DNA of 44,645 bases from Prescottella defluvii. GTDB lineage: Bacteria; Actinomycetota; Actinomycetes; Mycobacteriales; Mycobacteriaceae. A program made the position numbers and the translations under genes. The DNA lies in assembly GCF_000738775.1 (NCBI RefSeq), contig NZ_JPOC01000019.1, positions 1-44,645 of the forward strand, read 5' to 3'. A model generated the notes under the pieces. It was not told where the DNA came from, made no database searches, and saw nothing but the letters and a program-made list of their open reading frames with translations. How positions within the stretch are numbered: position 1 is the first letter of the stretch; the number at the start of each line of letters is the position of its first letter. Below are positions 8,806 to 17,237 of the stretch, piece by piece.

Positions 8806-9634
8806 GGCGCGAACCACCGTCGACGGCGATGGAGTGGCCGGTGACGTAGCGGGCGCTGTCCGAGAGCAGGAAAAGCAGCGGCCCGAAGACCTCCTCGGGT
8901 GAGCCGAGACGGTGCAGCGGCACCACGTTCAGCGCGTGTTCGAGCGCGGCGGGATCCTCGCGGACCCAGCGGGTCATCTCGGTGTCGATGTAGCCGGGGG
9001 CGATCGCGTTGACGCGAATACCCTTGTCGCCCAGCTCGACCGCGAGCGACTCGGTGAGGTGCGCGACGGCCGCCTTGGAGGTGCAGTACGCGCCGCGGCC
9101 GCGGCGGACGCGCAGCGCCGACACCGACGACATGTTCACGATCGCGCCGCCCGGCGTCATGTGCCGGGACGCGGCCTGCGCGCCGAACAGCACACCCTCG
9201 ACGTTGACGTCGAGGACAGCGGCGATCTGCTCGGGAGAGATCTCGTCGACCAGTGCGAACGGGAAGATGCCGGCGTTGTTGATCCAGAAGTCGATGCGGC
9301 CGAACTCCTTCAGCGCGGTCTGCGCGAGGGTCTCGTGCTCGTCGGCCTTGGTGACGTCGATGCGGGCGCCGACGACGCGTCCGGGCGTCTCGGCGAGCGA
9401 GGCCGCGGCGAGCGCGGCGTTGATCTCGTCCGCAGTGGCCGTCATCTGCTCCGCGTCGATGTCGGCGCCGACGACGTGGACGCCGCGGGTGGCGAGACCG
9501 GCCGCGAAGGCCGCGCCCATACCGCGGGCTGCGCCGGTGACGACGGCGACCTTGCCGGCCATCTCCGGGTACAGCGCGGTCATCAGGGACGCGTCGGTGC
9601 GGCCGGGGTTCTCGGTGTCAGCGGTTTCGGTCAT
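8798..9634 (-). CDS. Short-chain dehydrogenase/reductase (SDR), first of a pair
   Basis: A 278-residue classical SDR: TGAARGMG cofactor motif, GADID after strand 2 (NAD-type Asp), INNAG, MSSVSA with the catalytic Ser, YCTSK as the Tyr/Lys pair and VDGG near the C-terminus. The N-terminus is about 25 residues longer than in minimal SDRs. The ATG at 9634 follows GGAGGAA; the longer frame to 9658 would translate the ribosome-binding site. It is the second gene of the operon. Two different SDRs next to one flavin dehydrogenase suggest sequential alcohol and ring oxidations of one alicyclic substrate. Confidence 0.9.
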   Translation of the reverse strand: MTETADTENPGRTDASLMTALYPEMAGKVAVVTGAARGMGAAFAAGLATRGVHVVGADIDAEQMTATADEINAALAAASLAETPGRVVGARIDVTKADEHETLAQTALKEFGRIDFWINNAGIFPFALVDEISPEQIAAVLDVNVEGVLFGAQAASRHMTPGGAIVNMSSVSALRVRRGRGAYCTSKAAVAHLTESLAVELGDKGIRVNAIAPGYIDTEMTRWVREDPAALEHALNVVPLHRLGSPEEVFGPLLFLLSDSARYVTGHSIAVDGGSRHV

Positions 9635-9704
9635 GATCGGGCGTTCCTCCAAAAACAATGTTCTGCAAAAGATTCGGGCTACTCGTCTGGCGAGCCCCGA
9701 GGTG

Positions 9705-10154
9705 TCAGGACTGCGGGGTCTGATCGTCCCGGCGGACGACGCGGCGCGCGATGAGCCACTGGCCGCCCTCTCGCACCACCCGGTCGGCGACGGTGGTGAA
9801 CCGCACGAGGCGCGACTCCCCGCCGATCCGGGTCGCGACGATCTGCAGGTAGGCGTGGACCTCGAGCTCGTCGTCGCCGACGCGGTCGACGGCGATGTTG
9901 GTGATCACGTGCCGGTGCGCCTCGCCGGCGACGGACGCGTTCGAGAAGAACGCGGCGGCGAACGCGGTCAGCGCGGGCGCGCCCACGACCGGGGCCGGGT
10001 AGCTGGGCGAGTGGAACTCACCCTCGGCCGTGAAGGTGGCCGCCCACTCGGCCGCGCGCCCCTCGTCGATGAAGTGGCTCTGCCGGCCGTACAGCTGGTG
10101 GATCTCCACGATCGCCACTGCGCCGACATCGGCGCCGCTCTCGATACCTGTCAT
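9705..10154 (-). CDS. SnoaL/NTF2-fold protein, first gene of catabolic operon
   Basis: A 149-residue NTF2-like domain: an initial helix with IHQLYGRQSHFIDEG, WAATFTAEGEF, a middle RHVITNIAVD strand and a final strand ending RRVVRRD. This is the SnoaL_4/ring-hydroxylating-dioxygenase-beta-like layout. The ATG at 10154 follows GAGGAG. It is the promoter-proximal gene, 137 bases from the divergent IclR gene. Together with the gene at 4583-5071 the operon has an NTF2-fold protein at each end. Possible roles are dehydratase, isomerase or a lyase acting on a cyclic intermediate; none is provable from sequence. Confidence 0.8.
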   Translation of the reverse strand: MTGIESGADVGAVAIVEIHQLYGRQSHFIDEGRAAEWAATFTAEGEFHSPSYPAPVVGAPALTAFAAAFFSNASVAGEAHRHVITNIAVDRVGDDELEVHAYLQIVATRIGGESRLVRFTTVADRVVREGGQWLIARRVVRRDDQTPQS

Positions 10155-10195
10155 GACGAACTCCTCGGTCACTCTCCGGTGCACCCCGATTGGGA

Positions 10196-10245
10196 TTGCA
10201 CCGCCCCGCCCATGTGTGCGATAATCGAACGCATAGTGCGATTAA
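10196..10245 (+). promoter_or_regulatory. Promoter and repeat operator between the SnoaL operon and iclR-type gene
   Basis: TTGCAC (10196-10201) and GATAAT (10220-10225), 18 bases apart, form a sigma-70-like promoter reading toward the IclR gene. Overlapping it are two direct copies of GTGCGATWA (10216-10224 and 10236-10244) spaced exactly 20 bases, two DNA turns, with an inverted CGCA (10230-10233) between them. Same-face half-sites in a divergent gap are what an IclR tetramer would use for autoregulation and control of the operon. The binding claim is inferred. Confidence 0.5.
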
Positions 10246-10291
10246 GAAGAAGAGTAGGTGTCTCACCTCACATGCGTCAAGGGAGGGATCC

Positions 10292-11032
10292 ATGGCATCG
10301 GTCGGTTCCGATGAACAAATGAACGAAAGTCCTGGAAGAACGGGCGCCGTCCAGCTCGATTCGCGGATGTCGAAGACGCTGCACAACGGCCTCGAGATTC
10401 TCGAGCTGCTGACGCAGCACAAGTACGGGCTGACGGTCACCGAGATCGGCGAGGGGATCGGCGTGCACCGCACGGTCGCGGATCGCCTGGTGCGCACCCT
10501 CGAGGCACACCGGCTGTGCCGGCGCACCGAGAACAAGCGCATCCTGCTGGGCGCGGGGCTGGTCACGCTCGCGGGTTCGGTGGAGCAGGATCTGCGCGAA
10601 CTCGCGCGCCCGATCCTCGAGGAACTGGCGGATACGGTCGAGGCGACTGTGCACCTCGCGGTCCGGGAGGGCGAGGACTCGGTCCGCGCGCTCATGGTCA
10701 TCGAACCGCGGAACTCGCGCGCGCACGTCGGTTTCGACGCCGGTCAGGTCGACCCGATCAACCGCGGGTCCGCGGGACTGGCGATGCTCGCGGCGCTGCC
10801 GCCGCGGGAGGGCGAACGCCCCGAGGTCACCCGCGCCCGCGAGCGCGGGTTCGCGGTGACCTCAGGGGAAGTGACCCACTCGGTCACGGGTATCTCGGCG
10901 ACGCTCCCGAACCGTCGGCCCGCCGACCTCGTGAGCATCGGTGTCTCGGTGTTCGACTCGTCGGAGGAGCAGAAGCTGGGCGAGGCCGTCATGGCCGCGG
11001 CCCGGCGGCTGGGCGCGCTGCTGCTGCGCTGA
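10292..11032 (+). CDS. IclR-family transcriptional regulator
   Basis: A 246-residue regulator with an N-terminal winged helix-turn-helix (about residues 28-88; LTVTEIGEGIGVHRTVADRL) and a C-terminal IclR effector domain (about 100-246), recognisable from NRGSAGLAMLA and ISATLP. The ATG at 10292 follows GGGAGGG; the frame extends upstream but has no ribosome site there. It is divergent from the SnoaL-SDR-SDR-flavoprotein-MHS-SnoaL operon and is the obvious candidate to control it in response to a pathway substrate. A hairpin terminator follows immediately. Confidence 0.92.
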   Translation: MASVGSDEQMNESPGRTGAVQLDSRMSKTLHNGLEILELLTQHKYGLTVTEIGEGIGVHRTVADRLVRTLEAHRLCRRTENKRILLGAGLVTLAGSVEQDLRELARPILEELADTVEATVHLAVREGEDSVRALMVIEPRNSRAHVGFDAGQVDPINRGSAGLAMLAALPPREGERPEVTRARERGFAVTSGEVTHSVTGISATLPNRRPADLVSIGVSVFDSSEEQKLGEAVMAAARRLGALLLR

Positions 11033-11037
11033 CGCGC

Positions 11038-11072
11038 GAACTGCTCGGCTTCGCTTCGTGGTCGAGCAGTTC
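11038..11072. terminator. Terminator after iclR-type gene
   Basis: Ten-base stem (11038-11047 with 11063-11072) with a 15-base loop between the convergent IclR and antiporter genes; it can serve both strands. Confidence 0.6.
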
Positions 11073-11097
11073 CGCCCTCGAAGTCAACCGCCCGGGC

Positions 11098-12696
11098 TCA
11101 CTCCCGGTTCAAGGTCGCTTCCTCGAGATCGAGTTCACGCAGCACCTGCCGCAGCACCTCGTCGTCGATGCGCCCGTTGTCACGCTCGGCGATGAAGACG
11201 CTCCGCTCGGTCGCGAGCATCTGCAGGCGCAGTGCGCGGAATGCGGCGGACGGGCTCTCCCCCAACTCGGCTTCGCTGCGGCCGAGCCGTTCCCAGGCCG
11301 CGTGGGCGCGGTGCTCGCTCCAGGTGCGCAGGATCTCCGCGGCCCGTTCCCGGACCGCCGCGGAATCCTCGCCGGCGTTCGCGACCAGGCTGTCGAGCAC
11401 CTCCGTGGCGGCCCGCGCGGCCTTGTCCTGGGCCGCAGCGAGCGCGACGGAGTCCGCACGGTGTTCGTCCTCGTTGTCGACCCCGAACCGGGTGATCAGC
11501 CACGGCAGGGTCAACCCGTGCAGGAGGAGGGTGCCGACCACGACGACGAAGGTGACGAACAGGATCATGTCGCGCTCAGGGAAGGGCGCGCCCGAATTGA
11601 CCGTCAACGGGATCGCGAAGGCGGCGGCCAGCGAGACGACACCGCGCATGCCCGACCATGCCACGACGAACACCCCACGGAGGCGCGGAGCCGGCTCCCG
11701 CTGACGGATCCGGGCGGACAGCAGACGCGGGAGGTAGGTCGCGGGGAAGACCCAGACCAGCCGGACGGCGATCACCGCGGCGAGCACGGCGACGGAGGCG
11801 CCGACCACCGCGGCCACGCTGCGGCCGTGAAGCCCCTGCACGACGCTCGGCAACTGCAGCCCGATCAGCAGGAACACGAACGATTCGAGGACCACGTCGA
11901 CGGCCTTCCAGACGGCGGTGTCCTGCAGTCGGGTCGCGTAGCCTGCACGGGTCGAGCGTTGACCGAGGAACAGCCCGGCGACTACGACCGCGATCACCCC
12001 GGAACTGTGCACCTCCTCGGCCGCCAGGTAGGCGACGAAGGGCACGAGAAGTCCGATCCCGCTCTCCATCACCGGGTCCGACAGCCGCGAACGGATCGCG
12101 TCGACGACGATCCCCACTCCGAGTCCGATCAGCGTGCCGACGATCGCGGCACCCAGGAAGGTCCGCACCCCCTCCATCAGCGTCACTCCGGTGCCGACCG
12201 CCGCGGCGAGGGCCACCCGGTACGCCGTGAGGGCGGTCGCGTCGTTGAGCAGGCTCTCACCTCCCAACAAGGTCATGATTCGCCGGGGCAGGCCGAGACG
12301 GCGTCCGATCGCACTGGCGGACACCGCATCCGGCGGCGCCACGACCGCCCCCAACACCAACGCCGCGGCCAGCGGAAACTGCGGAATCGTAAAGTAGGCG
12401 ACCGCCCCGACGACCGCCGTGGTGGCCAGTGGCAGGCCGATCGCGAGCAGAGCGATGGGCCGCGCGTTGCGGCGCATCGCGAGCGAGGAGCTGTCGAGTG
12501 CCGCCGAGTAGAGCAGCGGCGGCAGCACCGCGTACAGCACCAGATCGGGGTCGAGTGCGGTGTCGGGAAGGCGAGGAATCTGCGATCCGACGAGCCCGAC
12601 CATGACCAACAGCAACGGCGCCGGCCAGTTCAGACGCCGCGCGAGGGCGGCGGCGAGCAGCGCCGCCACCGCGACGACGAGCAGTGCCACGTTCAC
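11098..12696 (-). CDS. Na+/H+ antiporter, CPA1 family
   Basis: A 532-residue protein with about 12 hydrophobic helices in the first 400 residues. CPA1 features are PPLLYSAAL near helix 2-3, VVAPPDAV and GGESLLNDATAL (the ND ion-binding pair of NhaP/NhaG-type exchangers), and SGMRGVVSLAAA near the last helices. A cytoplasmic C-terminal domain of about 110 residues is helical and charged. The GTG at 12696 is chosen from GGAGAA upstream; an upstream extension in frame to 12891 is Arg/Pro-rich and non-hydrophobic. It is divergent from the UBP zinc-finger gene by 80 bases, suggesting shared control. Role: sodium or potassium for proton exchange in pH and salt homeostasis. Confidence 0.92.
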   Translation of the reverse strand: MNVALLVVAVAALLAAALARRLNWPAPLLLVMVGLVGSQIPRLPDTALDPDLVLYAVLPPLLYSAALDSSSLAMRRNARPIALLAIGLPLATTAVVGAVAYFTIPQFPLAAALVLGAVVAPPDAVSASAIGRRLGLPRRIMTLLGGESLLNDATALTAYRVALAAAVGTGVTLMEGVRTFLGAAIVGTLIGLGVGIVVDAIRSRLSDPVMESGIGLLVPFVAYLAAEEVHSSGVIAVVVAGLFLGQRSTRAGYATRLQDTAVWKAVDVVLESFVFLLIGLQLPSVVQGLHGRSVAAVVGASVAVLAAVIAVRLVWVFPATYLPRLLSARIRQREPAPRLRGVFVVAWSGMRGVVSLAAAFAIPLTVNSGAPFPERDMILFVTFVVVVGTLLLHGLTLPWLITRFGVDNEDEHRADSVALAAAQDKAARAATEVLDSLVANAGEDSAAVRERAAEILRTWSEHRAHAAWERLGRSEAELGESPSAAFRALRLQMLATERSVFIAERDNGRIDDEVLRQVLRELDLEEATLNRE

Positions 12697-12776
12697 GACG
12701 GTTCTCCGTCCGACGGCTCGGTCCACGGAAATCGACCTGTGGAAATCGCTCTCTGAAGCATGCAGGATGGGAGGTG

Positions 12777-13106
12777 ATGAAGAGAGCGCTCCGGCGTGCA
12801 GCCGATGCCATCCGACTCGGATCCCAGGATCCGGCGTCAGCGGGGCCCTGCATCGAATTGGCGGCCGCCTCCGGGCCGGACCCGGAACCACGCACGCCCG
12901 GCCGCTGCGAGGAATGCGCGGCGCTCGACGAACAGAACTGGGCGCACCTGAGGATGTGCCTCACCTGCGGGCACGTCGGATGCTGCGATTCGAGTCCACA
13001 CCGGCACGCGACCGGGCATTTCGAGCAGACGGGGCACCCCGTCATGCGGTCGCACGAGCCCGGTGAGACCTGGCGATGGTGCTACCGCCACGTCGAGATG
13101 GGCTGA
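12777..13106 (+). CDS. UBP-type zinc-finger protein
   Basis: A 109-residue protein. After a short basic N-terminus it contains CEEC (Cys44, Cys47), CLTCGHVGCC (Cys61, Cys64, Cys69) and a His cluster (SPHRHATGHFEQTGHP), the ligand order of zf-UBP domains. In eukaryotic deubiquitinases this fold binds the free C-terminus of ubiquitin; many actinobacteria have stand-alone copies of unknown function. GGGAGGTG precedes the ATG. It is divergent from the CPA1 antiporter and 51 bases before the SRPBCC gene, with which it probably forms an operon. A role linked to antiporter regulation is only a neighbourhood inference. Confidence 0.88.
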   Translation: MKRALRRAADAIRLGSQDPASAGPCIELAAASGPDPEPRTPGRCEECAALDEQNWAHLRMCLTCGHVGCCDSSPHRHATGHFEQTGHPVMRSHEPGETWRWCYRHVEMG

Positions 13107-13157
13107 CTCCGAATCCCGGTCGCCGGTCTCCGGCCACCACGTGTCAAGGAAGGCGTC

Positions 13158-13640
13158 ATGACCACGATTCATCTCCATCAGACGACCACCGCGACCCCCG
13201 AGCAGTTCGTTGCCGGTCTCACCGACTTCGGGCCGGGACGCGGGGAACTGTTCGGCAACAGTTCGGACCGCTACCTCCAGGTTCACCACGAAGGCCCGCA
13301 CGATGCCGACGTCACCGAAGGCTCGAGCGGAATCTGGGAACGCCTGCACTACGACTGGACCGACCCCCACCACGTCGTCATGACGACCACCGACTCCAAC
13401 CTGTGGGGTGGCGCCTCGGGCCACACCTACACGCTCACGGAGAACTCCGCGGGCGGGACCGACGTGGACGCGGTCGTGGTCCGCGACGGCAAGAACCTCA
13501 AGGGACGGATGCTCGCGGCAATGCTCGGACTCGTCGGAACCCGTGTCCTGGGAAAGCAGTTCGAGAAGTCCGTCGAGGCCATCGAGGCTCGCGGCGACGC
13601 CGCCGACGGCGGGAGGGGCGGACAGAGTCCGGAGGAGTGA
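13158..13640 (+). CDS. SRPBCC-family (START/polyketide-cyclase-like) protein
   Basis: A 160-residue protein whose strand pattern (TTIHLHQTTTATPEQFVAGL at the start, IWERLHYDWTDPHHVVM and HTYTLTEN in the middle, a long C-terminal helix with MLAAMLGLVG) fits a small helix-grip START-like fold. Such proteins bind a hydrophobic ligand in a deep cavity. AAGGAAGG precedes the ATG at 13158. It lies downstream of the zinc-finger gene and ends at a bidirectional terminator. No catalytic residue pattern identifies a ligand. Confidence 0.7.
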   Translation: MTTIHLHQTTTATPEQFVAGLTDFGPGRGELFGNSSDRYLQVHHEGPHDADVTEGSSGIWERLHYDWTDPHHVVMTTTDSNLWGGASGHTYTLTENSAGGTDVDAVVVRDGKNLKGRMLAAMLGLVGTRVLGKQFEKSVEAIEARGDAADGGRGGQSPEE

Positions 13641-13672
13641 GTAGCCACCGTCGGCACGACGGTCCTCGAAGA

Positions 13673-13715
13673 CGAATCCAGCGCCGCCCGCTACTGCCGG
13701 ACGGCGCTGGATTCG
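13673..13715. terminator. Bidirectional terminator between SRPBCC and monooxygenase genes
   Basis: Perfect 14-base stem (13673-13686 with 13702-13715) with a 15-base loop, between convergent stops at 13640 and 13725. Confidence 0.75.
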
Positions 13716-13724
13716 AACACGTAC

Positions 13725-15641
13725 TCAGGCGCCGACAGCGGCACCCGTGTTCTCGTCCGCGGGCACGGTGAGCGACTGGTCGGTGGCGGCCGCGATGGCC
13801 TCCTCGAATTCGCGCTGCCCCACCTGCGATCCGAGCACGAGCGCGAGTCGGGTCAGGAAGCCCTCGCGGTCGGTCTCGGCGGCCTGGTCGAGGGCGTCGG
13901 ACAGGCCCATCCACACGTTCTCGCGACGCAGCTCGGCCGGGTCGATGACCGGCCCGCTGTCGACGGCGGCGCTGGCACCGGTGGGCGCATCGCCCAGCGA
14001 CAGGTGGCGCACGACGTCGTCGATGCGTCCGACGCCGTCGATGCGGCACAGCAGCACACCGTCGGGGCGGATCACGAACACCTCGCCGTCGCGGGCACCG
14101 AGTGCGGCCGCGACACCACCGTCGGCGTCGGGCACGACGGCGACGGACGCATCGGACGTGTCACTGCCGATCAGGACCGCGCGGACCGACTCCGGCGCGA
14201 GTGCACCGGCGAGGGTGGCGGTCGCGGCGGCCAGTGCCGCGGCGTCGACGTTCACACCGAGCACGGCGAAACCGTTGCCGCGCAACACGTTGAGTGACGT
14301 CTCGGTGCCGTCGGCGATCACCACACGCCGGTCGTCGACCGGGTCGCCCGCGGCGACACCCGCGGCATCGACCGGGGTGGGCCAGGTCAGCGGCGAGATC
14401 CGTGCGTTGGTGGCGCTGGACTGACGCGGGTTGATCAGGTGGCCGAACTCGGGACGGTCGACGGCCAGCGCGAGGATCGCGTCGCGCGTCGTCTGGTAGC
14501 CGTGGCTGCCGGGCGACATGATGAGCGTGCTCTTGCCGGCGTTCGCGACGTTCTGCCGCCATGCGTCGTGCCGCTCCACCGAATATGCCTGCAGCAGTTC
14601 CGAACTGGCGTTGCCGTGAATCACGGCCGCGAGCTGCCAGGCGAGGGTCTCGGCGTCCTCCATGCCCGAGTTGAGGCCGCGGACACCGAAGATCGGCACC
14701 AGGTGCGCCGCATCGCCCGCGAACAGGAGGCGGTCGTGCGTGAAGTCGGGCAGCGCCAACGCGCGGGCACTGTAGAAGCCGTGCCACTCGAGCGTCCACG
14801 GCAGATCGTTCTGCAGCCACTCCAGGTGCTTGGTGATGCGATCCCGGATGCGGTCTTCCTGGGTCTCGATCTCGGCATCCTCGGACGGATCGAGCTGGTA
14901 GTCGATGCGCCAGATGTCCTTGGGCTGCTTGTGCATGATGATCGTCGAGCCGGGGTTGCTCGGCGGATCGAACCAGACCATGCGCTCGGCTGGCAGTTCC
15001 GACTCCCAGTGGATGTCGGCGATGACGTAGCGGCCGTCGTAGTTGTTGCCCTGCAGACGCAGTCCGGCGAGCTCACGCATGCGGCTGCGGCCACCGTCGG
15101 CGGCCACGACCCAGCGGGCGCGCAGGTGACGCTTGCCGTCGGCGGTGTCGACCTCGACGGTGACCTCGTCGTCGGCGCGCAGCACGCCCGCGATGCTCGC
15201 GGACCAGTACAGCGTGATGAGCGGGTTCGCCTCGATCGTGTCGACCATGATCTGCTCGAACTCCGACTGGGAGACGTTGATCATGGGCGGGCGGACGTCG
15301 TGGTCGGCGTTGCGCATCTGGAAGTGCAGCACCTGCTGGTCGCGGTAGAAGCTGCGGCCGCCGACCCACGGGAGCACGATCTTCTCGAGTTCGGCGCCGA
15401 AGCCGAGGCGCGCGGCGGCCTCGAGGCTGTGGCGGGAGATGCAGATCGCGCGGCTGCCGAACGACACCTGGTCGGCGGCCTCGATGATCGTGACGGGGAT
15501 GCCGCGCTGCGCGAGGCCGAGCGCGACGGCCATGCCGACGGGGCCGGCGCCGACGATGACGACGGGCAGCGTCTCGTCGGTGGCCGTCATCGACTCGAAC
15601 GCCGAGGGGGCGTACTTCTTGGGCTGGTAGTAGGTCGACAC
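13725..15641 (-). CDS. FAD-dependent aromatic monooxygenase, MhpA/PheA-like
   Basis: A 638-residue class A flavoprotein hydroxylase. It has GAGPVGMAVALGL (FAD ADP-binding, about residues 31-43), ADGGRSRMRE (DG motif, about 188) and LLFAGDAAHLVPIFGVRGLN (GD motif, about 313-333, contacting the ribityl chain). A C-terminal thioredoxin-like domain (about 455-560) is followed by an extra helical tail of about 70 residues. The family uses NAD(P)H and O2 to hydroxylate a phenolic ring; MhpA makes 2,3-dihydroxyphenylpropionate. It starts at GTG 4 bases after the MHS transporter stop. The import-then-hydroxylate arrangement supports aromatic acid catabolism; the exact substrate is unknown. Confidence 0.9.
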   Translation of the reverse strand: MSTYYQPKKYAPSAFESMTATDETLPVVIVGAGPVGMAVALGLAQRGIPVTIIEAADQVSFGSRAICISRHSLEAAARLGFGAELEKIVLPWVGGRSFYRDQQVLHFQMRNADHDVRPPMINVSQSEFEQIMVDTIEANPLITLYWSASIAGVLRADDEVTVEVDTADGKRHLRARWVVAADGGRSRMRELAGLRLQGNNYDGRYVIADIHWESELPAERMVWFDPPSNPGSTIIMHKQPKDIWRIDYQLDPSEDAEIETQEDRIRDRITKHLEWLQNDLPWTLEWHGFYSARALALPDFTHDRLLFAGDAAHLVPIFGVRGLNSGMEDAETLAWQLAAVIHGNASSELLQAYSVERHDAWRQNVANAGKSTLIMSPGSHGYQTTRDAILALAVDRPEFGHLINPRQSSATNARISPLTWPTPVDAAGVAAGDPVDDRRVVIADGTETSLNVLRGNGFAVLGVNVDAAALAAATATLAGALAPESVRAVLIGSDTSDASVAVVPDADGGVAAALGARDGEVFVIRPDGVLLCRIDGVGRIDDVVRHLSLGDAPTGASAAVDSGPVIDPAELRRENVWMGLSDALDQAAETDREGFLTRLALVLGSQVGQREFEEAIAAATDQSLTVPADENTGAAVGA

Positions 15642-15645
15642 TGAT

Positions 15646-16980
15646 CTACACCGCTTCCTGCTCGATCGGACGGGAGGGCTGGGTACCGGGCACCTTCAGC
15701 AGCAGGATGCTGGCGAGGCTGATCAGCGCGATCAGCACGAAGTAGCCGGTGATCGCGAGCGACGTCTCGAAGCTCGCGTACAGCGCGGTGGCGATGATGG
15801 GCGCGAGGCCGCCGCCGAGGATGGCACCGATCTGGTAGCCGAGCGAGGCACCCGAGTAGCGGATCGCCGGCGGGAAGAGCTCCGCGAACAGCGCGGACTG
15901 CGGGCCGGCGCAGCAGCCGAGGACGAAGCCCATCGCGATCATCGCGACGACCATCACCGGCAGGACGGCGGTGTCCATCAGCGGGAAGAAGACGGCGGCG
16001 ACGATCACCAACGCGATGGAACTGCGGACGTAGACCGTCCGACGGCCCAGAGTGTCGGACTTCCATGCGCTGAACGCCATGCCGGCCATCCAGAACGGGC
16101 ACGAGCTGATCAGCAGGAACAGCATCGTGGTCTTGCTGAAGCCGAGCTCGGTCTCGCCGTACTTGAGGACGTAGACCATGTACGCGTACGCGATGCCGTT
16201 GGTGGCGATGAAGGTGCCGCCGGCCAGCAGGACCGTCTTCCAGTGCTTGGTGAGGACCTCGACGATCGGCAGCTTCTCGGGCTGCTCAGCATCCTTGGCG
16301 TCCTTGGACTCCTGGAACTCGCTGCTCTCCTCGAGGCCGAGCCGGATCCACATGGCGACCAGGACGAGGACGGCGCTGAGCAGGAACGGGATCCGCCAGC
16401 CCCACGACTTGAACGCCTCGTCGCTCATGAACGCGGTCAACGGCAGGTAGACCAGGTTCGCGACGAGGACACCGGCCGGGACACCGATCTGGGGTGCGGC
16501 GCCGTACAGGCCCTTGCGGCCCTCGGGGGCGTTCTCGGTGGCGACCAGGACCGCACCGCCCCATTCGCCGCCCACGCCGAGACCCTGGATGAAGCGCAGC
16601 GTCACCAGCAGGATCGGGGCGAAGACGCCGATCGCGTCGTAGTTGGGGAGGACACCGATGCCGACGGTCGCGAAGCCCATGAGCAGCAGCGAGATGACGA
16701 GCATCGACTTGCGTCCCACGCGGTCACCGAAGTGGCCCATGACGACGCCACCGATGGGGCGCGCGATGAAGCCGACGGCGAGGGTCGCGAACGAGGCCAA
16801 CGTGCCGGCCAGATCCGACGAGTTCGGGAAGAACTGATGGCCGAGCACCAGCGCGGCAGCCGTGCCGTAGATGAAGAAGTCGTACCACTCGATCGCGGTG
16901 CCGACGAAGCTGCCCAGCGCGGCCTTGCGGGCCTTGCGTTGCAACTCCTGCGGCGGGGCCGCAGCCATGGTTGCCGTCAT
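15646..16980 (-). CDS. MFS transporter, MHS family
   Basis: A 444-residue, 12-helix transporter with the MHS helix 1 signature AIEWYDFFIYGTAAAL, loop 2-3 GHFGDRVGRK and second-half SDTLGRRT. The ATG at 16980 is preferred over the upstream in-frame ATG at 16998; AAAGG lies about 10 bases upstream. It is followed after 4 bases by the FAD monooxygenase, so they are co-transcribed. It probably takes up the aromatic acid hydroxylated by that enzyme. The 257-base gap upstream, after the LysR gene, holds a candidate operator. Confidence 0.9.
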   Translation of the reverse strand: MTATMAAAPPQELQRKARKAALGSFVGTAIEWYDFFIYGTAAALVLGHQFFPNSSDLAGTLASFATLAVGFIARPIGGVVMGHFGDRVGRKSMLVISLLLMGFATVGIGVLPNYDAIGVFAPILLVTLRFIQGLGVGGEWGGAVLVATENAPEGRKGLYGAAPQIGVPAGVLVANLVYLPLTAFMSDEAFKSWGWRIPFLLSAVLVLVAMWIRLGLEESSEFQESKDAKDAEQPEKLPIVEVLTKHWKTVLLAGGTFIATNGIAYAYMVYVLKYGETELGFSKTTMLFLLISSCPFWMAGMAFSAWKSDTLGRRTVYVRSSIALVIVAAVFFPLMDTAVLPVMVVAMIAMGFVLGCCAGPQSALFAELFPPAIRYSGASLGYQIGAILGGGLAPIIATALYASFETSLAITGYFVLIALISLASILLLKVPGTQPSRPIEQEAV

Positions 16981-17112
16981 GGGTTCGGTGCCTTTCAACT
17001 CTGGATGTGCACACAGGGCGAAGACACCTGCACACGTGCCGACGAAGCGGCCTGCAGGACATCTTGACCTGGATCACATCTCGTGAAAAGCGCAAGAAAT
17101 CGTGGTGAATAC

Positions 17113-17127
17113 CCACAAAACCTGTGG
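17113..17127. promoter_or_regulatory. Candidate LysR operator upstream of transporter/monooxygenase genes
   Basis: CCACA (17113-17117) and TGTGG (17123-17127) form a perfect 5-base inverted repeat with a 5-base spacer, overlapped by a second dyad GTGG...CCAC just to the left. It lies in the 257-base gap between the LysR stop and the transporter start, about 130 bases upstream of the ATG. LysR proteins bind such interrupted dyads; assignment is inferred. Confidence 0.3.
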
Positions 17128-17237
17128 TTACGGGGGAAGGCCGGTCAAACGTTCGAAAAGTGGGAGCATCGCGGCCCTCGTACTGCATCCTGCACCGCCG
17201 GGACCGGTTTCGGGGTGTGATCGTGGCGACACCCGGC

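Noticed and set aside
10516-12756. 746-codon plus-strand ORF across iclR and the antiporter
   Set aside because: It is antisense to the antiporter, low-complexity, and crosses two real genes; no domain or ribosome site.
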